This document shows, piece by piece, positions 1 to 8,477 of a stretch of DNA of 64,000 nt; position 1 is the first letter of the stretch, and each line of letters opens with the position of its first letter. Both the position numbers and the translations under genes were made by a program. A model generated the notes under the pieces. It saw nothing but the letters and a program-made list of their open reading frames with translations, was not told the DNA's origin and ran no database searches. Location: assembly GCF_024436175.1 (NCBI RefSeq), contig NZ_JANFQP010000001.1, positions 372,001 through 436,000 of the forward strand, written 5' to 3'. This DNA comes from Kaistella montana (GTDB lineage: Bacteria > Bacteroidota > Bacteroidia > Flavobacteriales > Weeksellaceae).

Positions 1-13
1 GTTTATTGTTAAA

Positions 14-1264
14 ATGAGCGAAAAAAAGAAATCACCACTGAAGAAATTTTGGAAAATGATTGGTCCGGGTCTTGTAACCGGTGCAAGCGACGACGATCCT
101 TCTGGAATTGCCACTTATTCGCAAGCCGGTGCTGCATTTGGATTGACAACGCTTTGGACCGCCATTGTGGCTTTTCCGCTTATGGCAGCAATTCAGCAGA
201 TGTGCGCCAGAATTGGCTTGGTTACTTCAGAAGGATTAACGGGAACATTAAAAAAACATTACCCAAAACCAATACTTTACCTGATGTTGCTGTTCAGTTT
301 TCCGGCAATTGTAATGAACATCGGTGCGGATATTGCCGCGATGGGAGCTGTAGGAAATCTATTGTTTCCTGTAATTGATGCATCTTTTTTCAGTGTTTTT
401 TTTACCTTACTTTTAATATTTTTAATCATTTATTTGCCTTATCGAAAAATTGTGGCTACCCTCAAATATTTGTGTATTGTAATGCTCGTATATTTTGTGG
501 TTCCTTTTCTTTATAAGCAAGATTTGATGGCTATTTTAAAAGCTACTTTTATCCCGACTATCAAATTTGATAAGGAATTTATTGCGATTTTGGTAGGAAT
601 TTTAGGGACAACCATTTCTCCCTATCTTTTTTTCTGGCAGACATCGGTGGAAGTAGAAGAGACTAAGAGTAAGAAAACCCATGTGGTTATTGATAAAAAA
701 ATAATTTCTGAAATGAAGACAGATGTAGATTTCGGAATGACATTTTCTGCGCTGGTAATGTATTTCATTATTCTTGCGACGGGTACTGTACTTTACAATG
801 GCAATATTCATCAAATTAATACAGTGGAAGAAGCGGCAATGGCGCTGAAACCTTTGGCCGGAAATCTGGCATATTTGCTGTTCGCAGTTGGGATTATAAG
901 TACCGGACTTATCGCAATACCTGTTTTGGGAGGTTCTCTTTCCTATATTTTTTCAGAAACGTTCGGCTGGGAAGAAGGTTTAGACAAAAAATTTCATGAA
1001 GCCAAGGGGTTTTATTTCATCATTGCGATTTCTTTGCTGTTGGGATTATCTTTGAATTATGTGGGAATTTCTCCGATTAAGGCATTGATTTATACTGCGA
1101 TTCTTTATGGAGTCACCGCGCCGGTTTTAATTGGAATTATTTTGCATATTTCGAATAACAAGAAAATTATGGGAATTTATGTCAACGGAATTTGGATGAA
1201 TATTCTTGGTTTTGCGGCTTTAGTTATTATGTTAGTCGCTGCGATACTTTTATTTTTGGTGTAA
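14..1264 (+). CDS. NRAMP-related divalent metal transporter
   Basis: An inner-membrane protein of 416 aa with about eleven hydrophobic segments, the usual size for the NRAMP (SLC11) family of proton-coupled metal importers. The first helix carries D28-P29-S30-G31 where Mn/Fe transporters have DPGN, and the sixth helix carries S202-P203-Y204 where they have MPH. Two expected metal ligands (Asn and Met) are therefore absent. The protein belongs to a divergent NRAMP branch and its ion cannot be named; NRAMP-related Mg2+/Mn2+ transporters are one precedent. The ATG lies only 13 bases from the window edge, so its promoter is not visible. A bidirectional terminator follows the gene. Confidence 0.85.
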   Translation: MSEKKKSPLKKFWKMIGPGLVTGASDDDPSGIATYSQAGAAFGLTTLWTAIVAFPLMAAIQQMCARIGLVTSEGLTGTLKKHYPKPILYLMLLFSFPAIVMNIGADIAAMGAVGNLLFPVIDASFFSVFFTLLLIFLIIYLPYRKIVATLKYLCIVMLVYFVVPFLYKQDLMAILKATFIPTIKFDKEFIAILVGILGTTISPYLFFWQTSVEVEETKSKKTHVVIDKKIISEMKTDVDFGMTFSALVMYFIILATGTVLYNGNIHQINTVEEAAMALKPLAGNLAYLLFAVGIISTGLIAIPVLGGSLSYIFSETFGWEEGLDKKFHEAKGFYFIIAISLLLGLSLNYVGISPIKALIYTAILYGVTAPVLIGIILHISNNKKIMGIYVNGIWMNILGFAALVIMLVAAILLFLV

Positions 1265-1298
1265 AACTTTAAAATGTTGTTTTTACGGGAATTAAAAA

Positions 1299-1328
1299 AG
1301 CGAAAAAATTAATTTTCGCTATTTTTTT
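1299..1328. terminator. Bidirectional terminator between convergent genes
   Basis: An 8-bp stem AGCGAAAA/TTTTCGCT (1299-1306 with 1313-1320) is followed on + by a T-rich run and on - by six T residues. It serves the NRAMP-like gene on + and the DUF4230 cluster on -. The stop codon of the 59-aa reverse ORF lies inside it. Confidence 0.75.
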
Positions 1329-1488
1329 TAGTATTGTCGGTTTTGCCGTCTTTGTTGAGTTTCGAACTTTCTTGTATTTGCTTTTTCACAGTTTTTTCCG
1401 AGTTTATTTTTTCTGAAGAAGCAGGAATGTTCGGTAAATCCTGGTTTTCTTTCTTGGTTTCTGCTGATTTGGCTTTGTCTTTTTCCAT
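1309..1488 (-). CDS. Small lysine-rich hypothetical protein, 59 aa
   Basis: A reverse ORF of 59 codons starts with ATG at 1488, ten bases after the stop of the DUF4230 gene on the same strand, and ends in the terminator loop. The product begins MEKDKAKSAETKKENQ and is very hydrophilic, rich in Lys, Glu, Ser and Asn. It has no signal peptide or membrane segment and is probably disordered. I recognise no family. Its position as last gene of a tight operon just before a terminator favours a real gene; the low-complexity composition is the main reason for doubt. Confidence 0.45.
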   Translation of the reverse strand: MEKDKAKSAETKKENQDLPNIPASSEKINSEKTVKKQIQESSKLNKDGKTDNTKKNSEN

Positions 1489-1498
1489 CTTTTTTTAT

Positions 1499-2110
1499 TT
1501 AAAGTTTTGAAGTATCGATCTGACCGGTTTGGTCCTCGATTTTATAATTCAAAGCCTTTGCCAAAACGAAAATATGATCCAAGTTTTCCAGAAGTTGTTT
1601 TCTTCCTTCACTTCGCAATCGCTCCTGATTTACGGTTTTATAAGCATTATCTTTCGCAGATTTTGTGATTTTTTGTAAATCTTTTTGATCAAAACGATCC
1701 AAGAAAGAATCATCCATGGATTGAATTTCTACACTTGGAATGATCCGAATATCGGCATTGGGAAGTTCCTTAATAATGAGTTTTTTGTTGACGGAATCTA
1801 CCTCAAGTTTCATTTTGTTCAAATCGTAAGAAACTTGCGCATTCGTTTTGGTGAAAGTGATCAGCTCCTTTTCCATATTCGGAAGCATTCCTCCCATAAG
1901 CTGCGAAGTGATTTTGGTTTTCTGCATACTCGAAAAATCCTGCTCCATCACCACCATTTTGTTCATTTTTTTGATTTGATTGGTGATAATATAAAAATCG
2001 TTCTGAACTTTATCATCAGCTTTTTTGGTGATTGAATCCCAAATGAAAAACACGAGCAACATGGCAATTGCTCCTAAAATGAACGGTAATATTCTTTTGT
2101 CTGTTTTCAA
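1499..2110 (-). CDS. DUF4230 domain-containing membrane-anchored protein
   Basis: A 203-aa protein with a charged N-terminus, one membrane helix at about residues 7-25, and a periplasmic DUF4230 domain (about 35-190), recognised from the 'KKMNKMVVMEQDFSSMQ' opening and overall layout. The function of DUF4230 is unknown. The start is a TTG one base after the TAA of the thioredoxin-like gene, giving translational coupling. The next in-frame ATG (residue 17) would cut into the membrane helix, so the TTG is preferred. It shares an operon with the thioredoxin-like lipoprotein upstream and the 59-aa ORF downstream. Confidence 0.8.
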   Translation of the reverse strand: MKTDKRILPFILGAIAMLLVFFIWDSITKKADDKVQNDFYIITNQIKKMNKMVVMEQDFSSMQKTKITSQLMGGMLPNMEKELITFTKTNAQVSYDLNKMKLEVDSVNKKLIIKELPNADIRIIPSVEIQSMDDSFLDRFDQKDLQKITKSAKDNAYKTVNQERLRSEGRKQLLENLDHIFVLAKALNYKIEDQTGQIDTSKL

Positions 2111-2111
2111 T

Positions 2112-2672
2112 TTATTTTAAAAGGTCTTTAAGGTTGGTATTGTCTTTTTTCAGAATTTCGAGTAGGTCTCTTTCCAGATAACCTGTCGTTGGATATTCGA
2201 TAATCCTTCCAATTTCTTTGCCATATTTCTGCACGATGATGGTCGGTACTTTTTGAATATTGTAAACACCTTCTTCACCACTTGGAGATTCTTTTTTACG
2301 GTTTACCGCGATGATTGTTAATTTTTGCTCCGGAAAATTGATGCTTTCCAAAATTTTCATCAATCTTGGAACTTCTCGGTGACTATCTTCGCACCAAGTT
2401 CCCAAAAATACAGTGATTCCGTAGGAATTGAGTTTTTCTTTTTTAAGTTCTTCCACAGTTTTTTGGTCAATCGCGTATTCATCGTGTTCTTTTACGTACC
2501 AATCGCTGTAAGGTGCTTTTTGAAGTTGGTTTTTCGTTTGTGTTCCGAGTAGCATTTTGCCGTCATTGGTGGTTTCAACTTCGCGGTTTACGACTACTTT
2601 TTGCGAATCACAAGATTGAAAAGCTAGTAGGGAAGCAGCGGTAAACAAAAGGGTTTTAGTTATTTTTTTCAT
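2112..2672 (-). CDS. Thioredoxin-fold lipoprotein with a single active-site Cys
   Basis: A 186-aa protein. The start is set at the ATG that begins MKKITKTLLF, because the ATG four codons upstream adds MYSS ahead of an ordinary lipoprotein signal. Cleavage is expected before the Cys of 'AFQSC'. The thioredoxin/TlpA-like fold spans about residues 75-175, with the active-site region GTWCEDS and the cis-Pro loop 'KVPTI'. Only the first Cys of a CxxC motif is present, so it cannot work as an ordinary dithiol oxidoreductase. It may bind or reduce by a monothiol mechanism, or be structural. It is the first gene of the cluster with DUF4230. Confidence 0.8.
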   Translation of the reverse strand: MKKITKTLLFTAASLLAFQSCDSQKVVVNREVETTNDGKMLLGTQTKNQLQKAPYSDWYVKEHDEYAIDQKTVEELKKEKLNSYGITVFLGTWCEDSHREVPRLMKILESINFPEQKLTIIAVNRKKESPSGEEGVYNIQKVPTIIVQKYGKEIGRIIEYPTTGYLERDLLEILKKDNTNLKDLLK

Positions 2673-2717
2673 TGATGAATACATGTTGGTTAAAATTAAA
2701 AAAGGAAAAAATGATTT

Positions 2718-3185
2718 TTATTTTTTCAAGATAGTTTCCAAATCTGCAGGCGAATAATATTTGTTTTTCAATACTTTATAATCAGATTTTCGATGAACAT
2801 TAATTTTATTTCCGGAAATTTCCGAGAACGCTTCTTCGCCTTTTTTGGCATAAAATGAAATAGTTTCATCTGCTTGTTGCTGATTATCACATGCTTTCGA
2901 CATATTCGAACGGTGAACTTCATTGAACATTTCCACGAATTTTTCGCCCAAACCAAATTCTAAAACCGCACCACTCAAAACATATTGCAAATCGCAAAGT
3001 GCATCGGCAATTTCTACCATATTTTGGTCAGAAATGGCTTCTTTCAATTCATTTAATTCTTCCTGAAGCAGCGAAATTCTCAGTTCACACCTTTCTTTAG
3101 AAGGGATTTGAGGTATTTCTAAAATCGGTGCGTTAAAGGTTTTGTGGAATTCTGCAACTTGGTTCAGTGAATCTATTTTTTCCAT
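2718..3185 (-). CDS. MazG-like nucleoside triphosphate pyrophosphohydrolase
   Basis: A 155-aa all-alpha NTP pyrophosphatase. The metal-binding acidic motif of the superfamily is clear: EELNELKEAI at about residues 37-46, followed by EIADALCDLQYVL at about 58-70. These enzymes hydrolyse (d)NTPs or related nucleotides to the monophosphate and PPi and often clean up non-canonical nucleotides. The exact substrate cannot be told from sequence. The ATG at 3185 follows an AT-rich spacer, and the gene is separated from the acyl-CoA dehydrogenase upstream by a terminator, so it is probably transcribed alone. Confidence 0.8.
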   Translation of the reverse strand: MEKIDSLNQVAEFHKTFNAPILEIPQIPSKERCELRISLLQEELNELKEAISDQNMVEIADALCDLQYVLSGAVLEFGLGEKFVEMFNEVHRSNMSKACDNQQQADETISFYAKKGEEAFSEISGNKINVHRKSDYKVLKNKYYSPADLETILKK

Positions 3186-3255
3186 TAAAATTAAATTTTA
3201 ACAAATATAGAAAATCAAAAGTGATTTCTGTTAAAGACTTTTTCAAATAAATAAC

Positions 3256-3284
3256 GAAAAAAAGCACCGAATTTCGATGCTTTT
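3256..3284 (-). terminator. Terminator after acyl-CoA dehydrogenase gene
   Basis: On the minus strand AAAAGCATCGAAATTCGGTGC forms a hairpin (one mismatch) followed by seven T residues, directly downstream of the acyl-CoA dehydrogenase stop. Confidence 0.65.
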
Positions 3285-3314
3285 AGTATTTGAATGAAGA
3301 TAAAATCCAATATT

Positions 3315-4454
3315 TTATTTAGAAATTTCTCTTCCGATCACCAGCCTTTGAATCTCGGAAGTTCCTTCTCCGATGGTGCAAAGCTTGGAATCTCTGTAGA
3401 ATTTTTCCACAGGGAAATCTTTGGTATAACCGTAACCGCCGAAAACCTGAACTGCATTATTTGCGATTCTTACACAAGCTTCTGAAGCGTATAATTTTGC
3501 CATTGCACCTTCTTTGGTCATTGGTTTTTTTGCATTTTTAAGGTTGGAAGCGCGCTGAATCAGCAGTTCGGCAGCGTCGATTTCTGTTGCCATATCTGCA
3601 AGCATGAAATTAATTGCCTGAAATTCGTTGATGGCTTTTCCGAATTGTTTTCTTTCTAAAGAATATTTCAAAGCGGCTTTGTAAGCGCCTCTTGCTGTTC
3701 CTAAACTTAGCGCAGCGATTGAGATTCTTCCGCCGTCAAGAATTTTCATAGCTTGTTTGAAACCAGATCCTACTTCACCTAAACGATGAGAATCTGGAAC
3801 TCTTATGTTATCGAAAATTAATTCAGCAGTTTCGGAAGCTCTCATCCCAAGTTTGTTTTCTTTTTTACCTGAAGAAAATCCTGGCATTCCTTTTTCCAAA
3901 ACGAAAGCTGTAGAATTATTTTTTGCTCCTTTTTCGCCAGTTCTGGTCATTACAACAGCGATATCGCCGGAAATTGCGTGAGTAATGAAGTTTTTGGCAC
4001 CGTTCAAAACCCATTCGTCACCGTCTTTAACTGCAGTTGTGCTCATTCCGCCTGAATCGGAACCGGTGTTATGTTCGGTAAGTCCCCATGCACCGATTAC
4101 CTTTCCGGAAGCGAGTTGTGGGAGCCATTTTTTGCGTTGTTCTTCGTTTCCGAATTCATAAATATGATTGGTGCAAAGTGAGTTGTGAGCAGCAACTGAC
4201 AATCCGATTGATGGATCAACTTGAGAAATTTCGTCCAAAATTGCCACATATTCATGATAGCCCAAACCAGATCCGCCATATTCTTCAGGAATTACAATTC
4301 CCATAAATCCCATTTCTCCCAATTGATGGAAAAGTTCTACCGGAAATGTTTGGCTTTCGTCCCATTCCAAGATATTCGGACGGATATTTTTTTCTGCAAA
4401 ATCTTTTGCGGTTTCTGCAATCATTGCGATGTTGCTCAGCGTTTCACTATTCAT
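3315..4454 (-). CDS. Acyl-CoA dehydrogenase
   Basis: A cytoplasmic FAD enzyme of 379 aa that oxidises an acyl-CoA to the trans-2-enoyl-CoA and passes electrons to ETF. It shows the N-terminal helical domain, the FAD-binding middle region (WGLTEHNTGSDSGGM) and the C-terminal domain with 'FGGYGYTKDFPVEKFYRD' followed by IGEGTSEIQR. E363 in that last motif matches the catalytic Glu of short-chain and butyryl-CoA type enzymes. Chain-length preference (short, branched or glutaryl) cannot be fixed. The gene stands alone with its own terminator. Confidence 0.92.
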   Translation of the reverse strand: MNSETLSNIAMIAETAKDFAEKNIRPNILEWDESQTFPVELFHQLGEMGFMGIVIPEEYGGSGLGYHEYVAILDEISQVDPSIGLSVAAHNSLCTNHIYEFGNEEQRKKWLPQLASGKVIGAWGLTEHNTGSDSGGMSTTAVKDGDEWVLNGAKNFITHAISGDIAVVMTRTGEKGAKNNSTAFVLEKGMPGFSSGKKENKLGMRASETAELIFDNIRVPDSHRLGEVGSGFKQAMKILDGGRISIAALSLGTARGAYKAALKYSLERKQFGKAINEFQAINFMLADMATEIDAAELLIQRASNLKNAKKPMTKEGAMAKLYASEACVRIANNAVQVFGGYGYTKDFPVEKFYRDSKLCTIGEGTSEIQRLVIGREISK

Positions 4455-4640
4455 ATTTTGTTTATTTCTTATTTGTTCTCAAAGATAATTAAATTGATGA
4501 ATTTTGAAAAAAAATAATGATAATTATGTTGATAATGTTTTTTATAAATAAATTATAATGGTAGAAAATGATAAAAATTAATGAAGTTTTCATCTCAAGA
4601 GCAAGTTATTTGACTAAATTGTAAACCAAATTTTTAGGAA

Positions 4641-6518
4641 ATGAAAAGAATTTTATTTTTGATTTTATTGCCGTTTTTAGCTGAAGCACAGGCGCCTTCA
4701 GGATATTATGATGGTACTTCAACGCTTACGGGATATGCATTGAAATCGAAACTTCACCAGATAATTTCGGAGAAAAATATCAATTGGCATTATGGTGATT
4801 TGACGAATTTTTATAACCAAACCGATTTGGATCGATATTACGATCATGATGCTTCGAACACCACACTTTTATTGGATATTTACTCTGAAATTCCTAACGG
4901 ACCCGATGCTTACGAATACACAACCGCAAATATCATAGGTTCCGCAAATGCAGAAGGACTCGGCTGGAACCGTGAACACATGATGACACAAAGTACTTTC
5001 AATAGCAATTATCCGATGTATTCTGATTTGTTTTATGTAATTCCTACCGACGCCAGAATTAACCAGTTGAGAAGCAATTACCCTTACGGAATTGCAAAAA
5101 CGACAACAACTCCTTATTATACTTTTACCAACGGATCCAAAATTAACAACAACGCAACCGCCGGCTCAGGATACACCGGAAGAGTTTATGAACCGATTAA
5201 TGAATTTAAAGGAGACATCGCAAGAAGTTTGCTTTATTTTGCGGTAAGATATGAAGGGAAATTAAGCTCTTTTAATTTCTACAACGGAACTTCAGCCGCC
5301 AATGATACCAGTCCTTTGGATGGAACTGAGGAAAAAGCTTTCGAGAATTGGTATTTGCAAATGTTGCTTCAGTGGAATGCTCAAGATCCGGTTTCGCAAA
5401 AGGAAATTGACCGAAATAATGCAGTTTTTGCCATTCAAAAAAACCGGAATCCTTTTATCGATCATCCGGAATGGGTGAATTTGATTTGGACTCAAACTCC
5501 TGATGCAGTTGCTCCGCAAGCGCCAACGAATTTGAATGTGGGCAAAAACAGCGCGTATTTCGTTACTTTAAATTGGAATGCCTCGACCGATTCAGATGTT
5601 ATCGGCTATAAAATTTACCAAAATGGTGTTTTAGTTGCCAACACAAAAAATACCAACATCAATATCGATCATCTTCAACCCTCTACAGCTTATCAATTTA
5701 CGGTAAAAGCTTATGACAACGGCTATTTGGAGTCTTCGGAAAGTAATTTGGTTCCTGTAACGACTTTGGCAAACGATGTTTTTGCAAAAGATTTAATAAT
5801 CACAAAATATATCGAAGGATCTTCGAACAACAAAGCCATCGAAATCACCAATAAAACAGGACATCCTGTATATTTGGACAAATACCGATTGAGTATTCAG
5901 TTTTATAACAGTCTTAATTCCAATTATTATTTTCCTGCGCCGTTTGAATTGGAAGGAACGGTTCAACCAAATGAAACTTTTGTAATTCTAAATCCCAATG
6001 CGCAATTGCCTTGTATCACAAACAATCAAGCGAGATTTGTGACTGCGGCACCTCAAATGACTTTCTCTGGAAGCCAGTATTTGGAACTTCGCTACAGTTC
6101 CGAAACAATTGATGCGATTGGAACAAAAGATATGAGTAATTTTTCAACACTCGGAAATGTTTCTTTGTATCGCTTAAATTCAGTACAGCAACCGACTAAT
6201 ATTTTCACTCTTTCCGAATGGCAAAGCCATGCATCAGATTATTGCAAAAATATAGGAAGTTTAGCCGCGGCTGATGTTTCCACGATTAATGAGAATGAGT
6301 TTTCAGTATATTCGAATCCTGTTGGAGATTTACTTTTTGTAAAAGGAAAACAACTCGAAAAAGTTAAGAAAGCATCTCTAGTTGATATTTCCGGAAGATT
6401 ATTGAAACAAGAAAATTCTCCTTTCAAAAACGGCAATTCATTGAATGTTCAGCAACTAAAATCGGGAGTTTATATCCTGAAACTTGATGATCATGCGGTG
6501 AAGTTTATCAAAAAATAA
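4641..6518 (+). CDS. Secreted endonuclease I-family nuclease with FnIII, LTD and T9SS tail
   Basis: A 625-aa modular exported protein. Residues 1-16 are a signal peptide ending AEAQ. About 20-285 is an endonuclease I (NucM-like, His-Me finger) domain with the motif NREHMMTQSTF. About 292-375 is a fibronectin type III module, about 380-540 resembles a lamin-tail domain ('YIEGSSNNKAIEI'), and about 555-625 is a type A sorting domain of the type IX secretion system ('SNPVGDLLFV...SGVYILKL'). It probably digests extracellular DNA for phosphate or nucleotides. A hairpin terminator follows at 6540. Confidence 0.92.
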   Translation: MKRILFLILLPFLAEAQAPSGYYDGTSTLTGYALKSKLHQIISEKNINWHYGDLTNFYNQTDLDRYYDHDASNTTLLLDIYSEIPNGPDAYEYTTANIIGSANAEGLGWNREHMMTQSTFNSNYPMYSDLFYVIPTDARINQLRSNYPYGIAKTTTTPYYTFTNGSKINNNATAGSGYTGRVYEPINEFKGDIARSLLYFAVRYEGKLSSFNFYNGTSAANDTSPLDGTEEKAFENWYLQMLLQWNAQDPVSQKEIDRNNAVFAIQKNRNPFIDHPEWVNLIWTQTPDAVAPQAPTNLNVGKNSAYFVTLNWNASTDSDVIGYKIYQNGVLVANTKNTNINIDHLQPSTAYQFTVKAYDNGYLESSESNLVPVTTLANDVFAKDLIITKYIEGSSNNKAIEITNKTGHPVYLDKYRLSIQFYNSLNSNYYFPAPFELEGTVQPNETFVILNPNAQLPCITNNQARFVTAAPQMTFSGSQYLELRYSSETIDAIGTKDMSNFSTLGNVSLYRLNSVQQPTNIFTLSEWQSHASDYCKNIGSLAAADVSTINENEFSVYSNPVGDLLFVKGKQLEKVKKASLVDISGRLLKQENSPFKNGNSLNVQQLKSGVYILKLDDHAVKFIKK

Positions 6519-6539
6519 TCACTTGAAAATATAAAATTG

Positions 6540-6573
6540 AAAATCCCCGCATGCAGATGTGGGGATTTTCTTT
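6540..6573 (+). terminator. Terminator after the secreted nuclease
   Basis: AAAATCCCC (6540-6548) pairs with GGGGATTTT (6561-6569) across a 12-nt loop and runs into a T-rich stretch. The long A/T stem could also work for the convergent reverse gene. Confidence 0.75.
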
Positions 6574-6593
6574 ACTAGTCAAAAACACATGAA

Positions 6594-7970
6594 TCACCTT
6601 AAATATAGCCTCATTCTGGCCTCATATTCAGGTTTTGTTTTCAGGAATTTCCATATCTTTTCGTCGCTTGGATAAGAAATTCTATAATATATAATTTTAT
6701 CAGCAGAATATTTAAAATAAGGATGAGATTTCAACCATTCTTCGGGAGCGGAAACTAAAGTGTATTTTGGAACATTAGAATGGTCTAATCTTGCTGTGGA
6801 AACCAGTTTTTGCGCTAATTCTTTGTCAATATCGTAAGTCTCTACAATTTGTTGTTTGGTGACGAAACCACCGAGTTTTTTCCGATAATTCAGTAGCATT
6901 CCGGCACTTTTTTCATCAAAACCAAATTCTATAAGTTGTTTAAAAGTAATTTGGTTGAGATCCATTTTCGAAAAATCGGTTTTGGCTTCTGGCGCATTTT
7001 CAGTTTTTGAATAAGATGTTGAAGTTGAAGAATTTATTTTGAAATTTTGTGGATTCATTACAATGAAAGGTTTCATTTCATTAAATTTTTCCTCCGAAAT
7101 CACAAAACATCGCGCGATATCATCAAGGTTTTTAAAACTTCCTTTCAAATTTCGGTCGCGATAATTGATGATTACTTGCGCCTGTTTTTCGGAGAAGCCG
7201 AGTTTTCGCCAACCTTCTAAATCGGTAATGTTGGGATCGAATTTTTGGTAACTAAATTTCTCTTTTTCTGAAGATGGGTTTCTGAAATTCGTCTTTGCGG
7301 TGAAGTTTTCCGGAGTTTTTTCGGGAAGCAGAAGAAATGGTTCCATTTTCCGATAATTTTCTTCACTGATGATGAAGCAATCTTTAAATTTTTCTTTACT
7401 AATGAAGCTTCCGCCGAGATATTGTTTGTATTTCAAGATCGAATTGGCTTGTTTTTCGGTAAAGCCCATTTTCACAAAATCTGCCGAACTGAAAGTATCA
7501 GGATTGAATTTTCCGGGAATTTTGAGTTCTTTTTTCTCGTAATTTCCTTGATTAGAGTTGTAAAAAGACTTGTAATTTGTGCTTTCATAAGAATTTTCGG
7601 CTTTGTCAGGAAGCAAGATATAAGGCTCTAATTCATCAAATTTTTCCTCAGAAATCGAATAACATTTTTTTAATTGAGCTTTTGAAGTGAATTCGCCGCC
7701 GACAATATTTTTATATTTCAAAATGGTGGCAACTTGTTTGTCGGAAAATCCAAGTTTTTTCCAGCCATTTTCATCTAAATCATTCGGGTCAAATTCTTGT
7801 AATTCTGTTTTTTCGACATTCGTAAACTCAATTTGTTCGGTAGGATTCGTTTGGTTTTCTTCATTTTTATCATGATCAAAATAAAACAGACCAGATAAAA
7901 GTATAGCTCCGGAAGTAGCAAAACCTAAAAAATAGTTTTTGGCTGCTGAAAATTGAAATGGAGGTTTCAT
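6594..7970 (-). CDS. Membrane-anchored protein with four helix-hairpin-helix repeats (ComEA-like)
   Basis: A 458-aa protein with one N-terminal membrane helix (about residues 12-28) and then four copies of a roughly 50-residue unit, 'LGFSDKQxxxILKYK...GG.F.SKxxLKxCYxISEEKF', at about 68-118, 165-215, 255-310 and 338-390. The units match the helix-hairpin-helix domain of ComEA-type proteins, which bind DNA without sequence specificity during uptake. Most ComEA proteins carry one tandem HhH pair, so four units on a membrane anchor is a larger array. Periplasmic DNA binding is inferred. The gene stands alone. Confidence 0.85.
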   Translation of the reverse strand: MKPPFQFSAAKNYFLGFATSGAILLSGLFYFDHDKNEENQTNPTEQIEFTNVEKTELQEFDPNDLDENGWKKLGFSDKQVATILKYKNIVGGEFTSKAQLKKCYSISEEKFDELEPYILLPDKAENSYESTNYKSFYNSNQGNYEKKELKIPGKFNPDTFSSADFVKMGFTEKQANSILKYKQYLGGSFISKEKFKDCFIISEENYRKMEPFLLLPEKTPENFTAKTNFRNPSSEKEKFSYQKFDPNITDLEGWRKLGFSEKQAQVIINYRDRNLKGSFKNLDDIARCFVISEEKFNEMKPFIVMNPQNFKINSSTSTSYSKTENAPEAKTDFSKMDLNQITFKQLIEFGFDEKSAGMLLNYRKKLGGFVTKQQIVETYDIDKELAQKLVSTARLDHSNVPKYTLVSAPEEWLKSHPYFKYSADKIIYYRISYPSDEKIWKFLKTKPEYEARMRLYLR

Positions 7971-8058
7971 AGCAATTCTTTTTTACAAAATTACTAGGAA
8001 TTTTCTTTTCTTTAGTGGTAAAAAAAATTTTTTTGATGAGAGAAAAAAAACTTTTTTT

Positions 8059-8400
8059 CTACTCTGGTTTGTCAACTAAAGAATCTTTAAGTTTCTGTAA
8101 CTCAGCTTTTACAAACTCCAATCGATCGATCATGGTGATGGTTTCCGAGATTTTAGAATTGGTCGTTAATGCGATTCTTGCACCATCCAAAGTGTAGCCT
8201 TTTTCTTTCACCAAATGATAGATAATTTGCAGATTTTTTAGATCTTCCGGAGTGAAATACCGGTTTCCCTTTTTGTTTTTCTTCGGTTTAATGATAGGAA
8301 ATTCTTGTTCCCAATAGCGAATAAGGGAAGTATTGACGTTAAATGCTTTCGCAACTTCGCCAATAGAGTAGTAGAGTTTATCTGGAAGATTAAGTTTCAT
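8059..8400 (-). CDS. MerR-family transcriptional regulator
   Basis: A 113-aa protein with a MerR winged helix at about residues 8-78 (YYSIGEVAKAFNVNTSLIRYWEQEFP...RYFTPEDLKNL) and a short C-terminal coiled coil for dimerisation. There is no long effector domain and no Cys cluster, so it is not a metal sensor of the classical type. Such short MerR proteins are common in Bacteroidota and their targets are mostly unknown. The lone gene lies opposite the SMP-30 lipoprotein gene, with about 80 bases between the starts, so it might control that neighbour; this is inference. Confidence 0.85.
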   Translation of the reverse strand: MKLNLPDKLYYSIGEVAKAFNVNTSLIRYWEQEFPIIKPKKNKKGNRYFTPEDLKNLQIIYHLVKEKGYTLDGARIALTTNSKISETITMIDRLEFVKAELQKLKDSLVDKPE

Positions 8401-8477
8401 TGATTAAAAATCGAATTCTCAAAGATAATTATTTTTAATTCTTTTATACAAATTGTATCTTGCAATTTAGAATTTAC

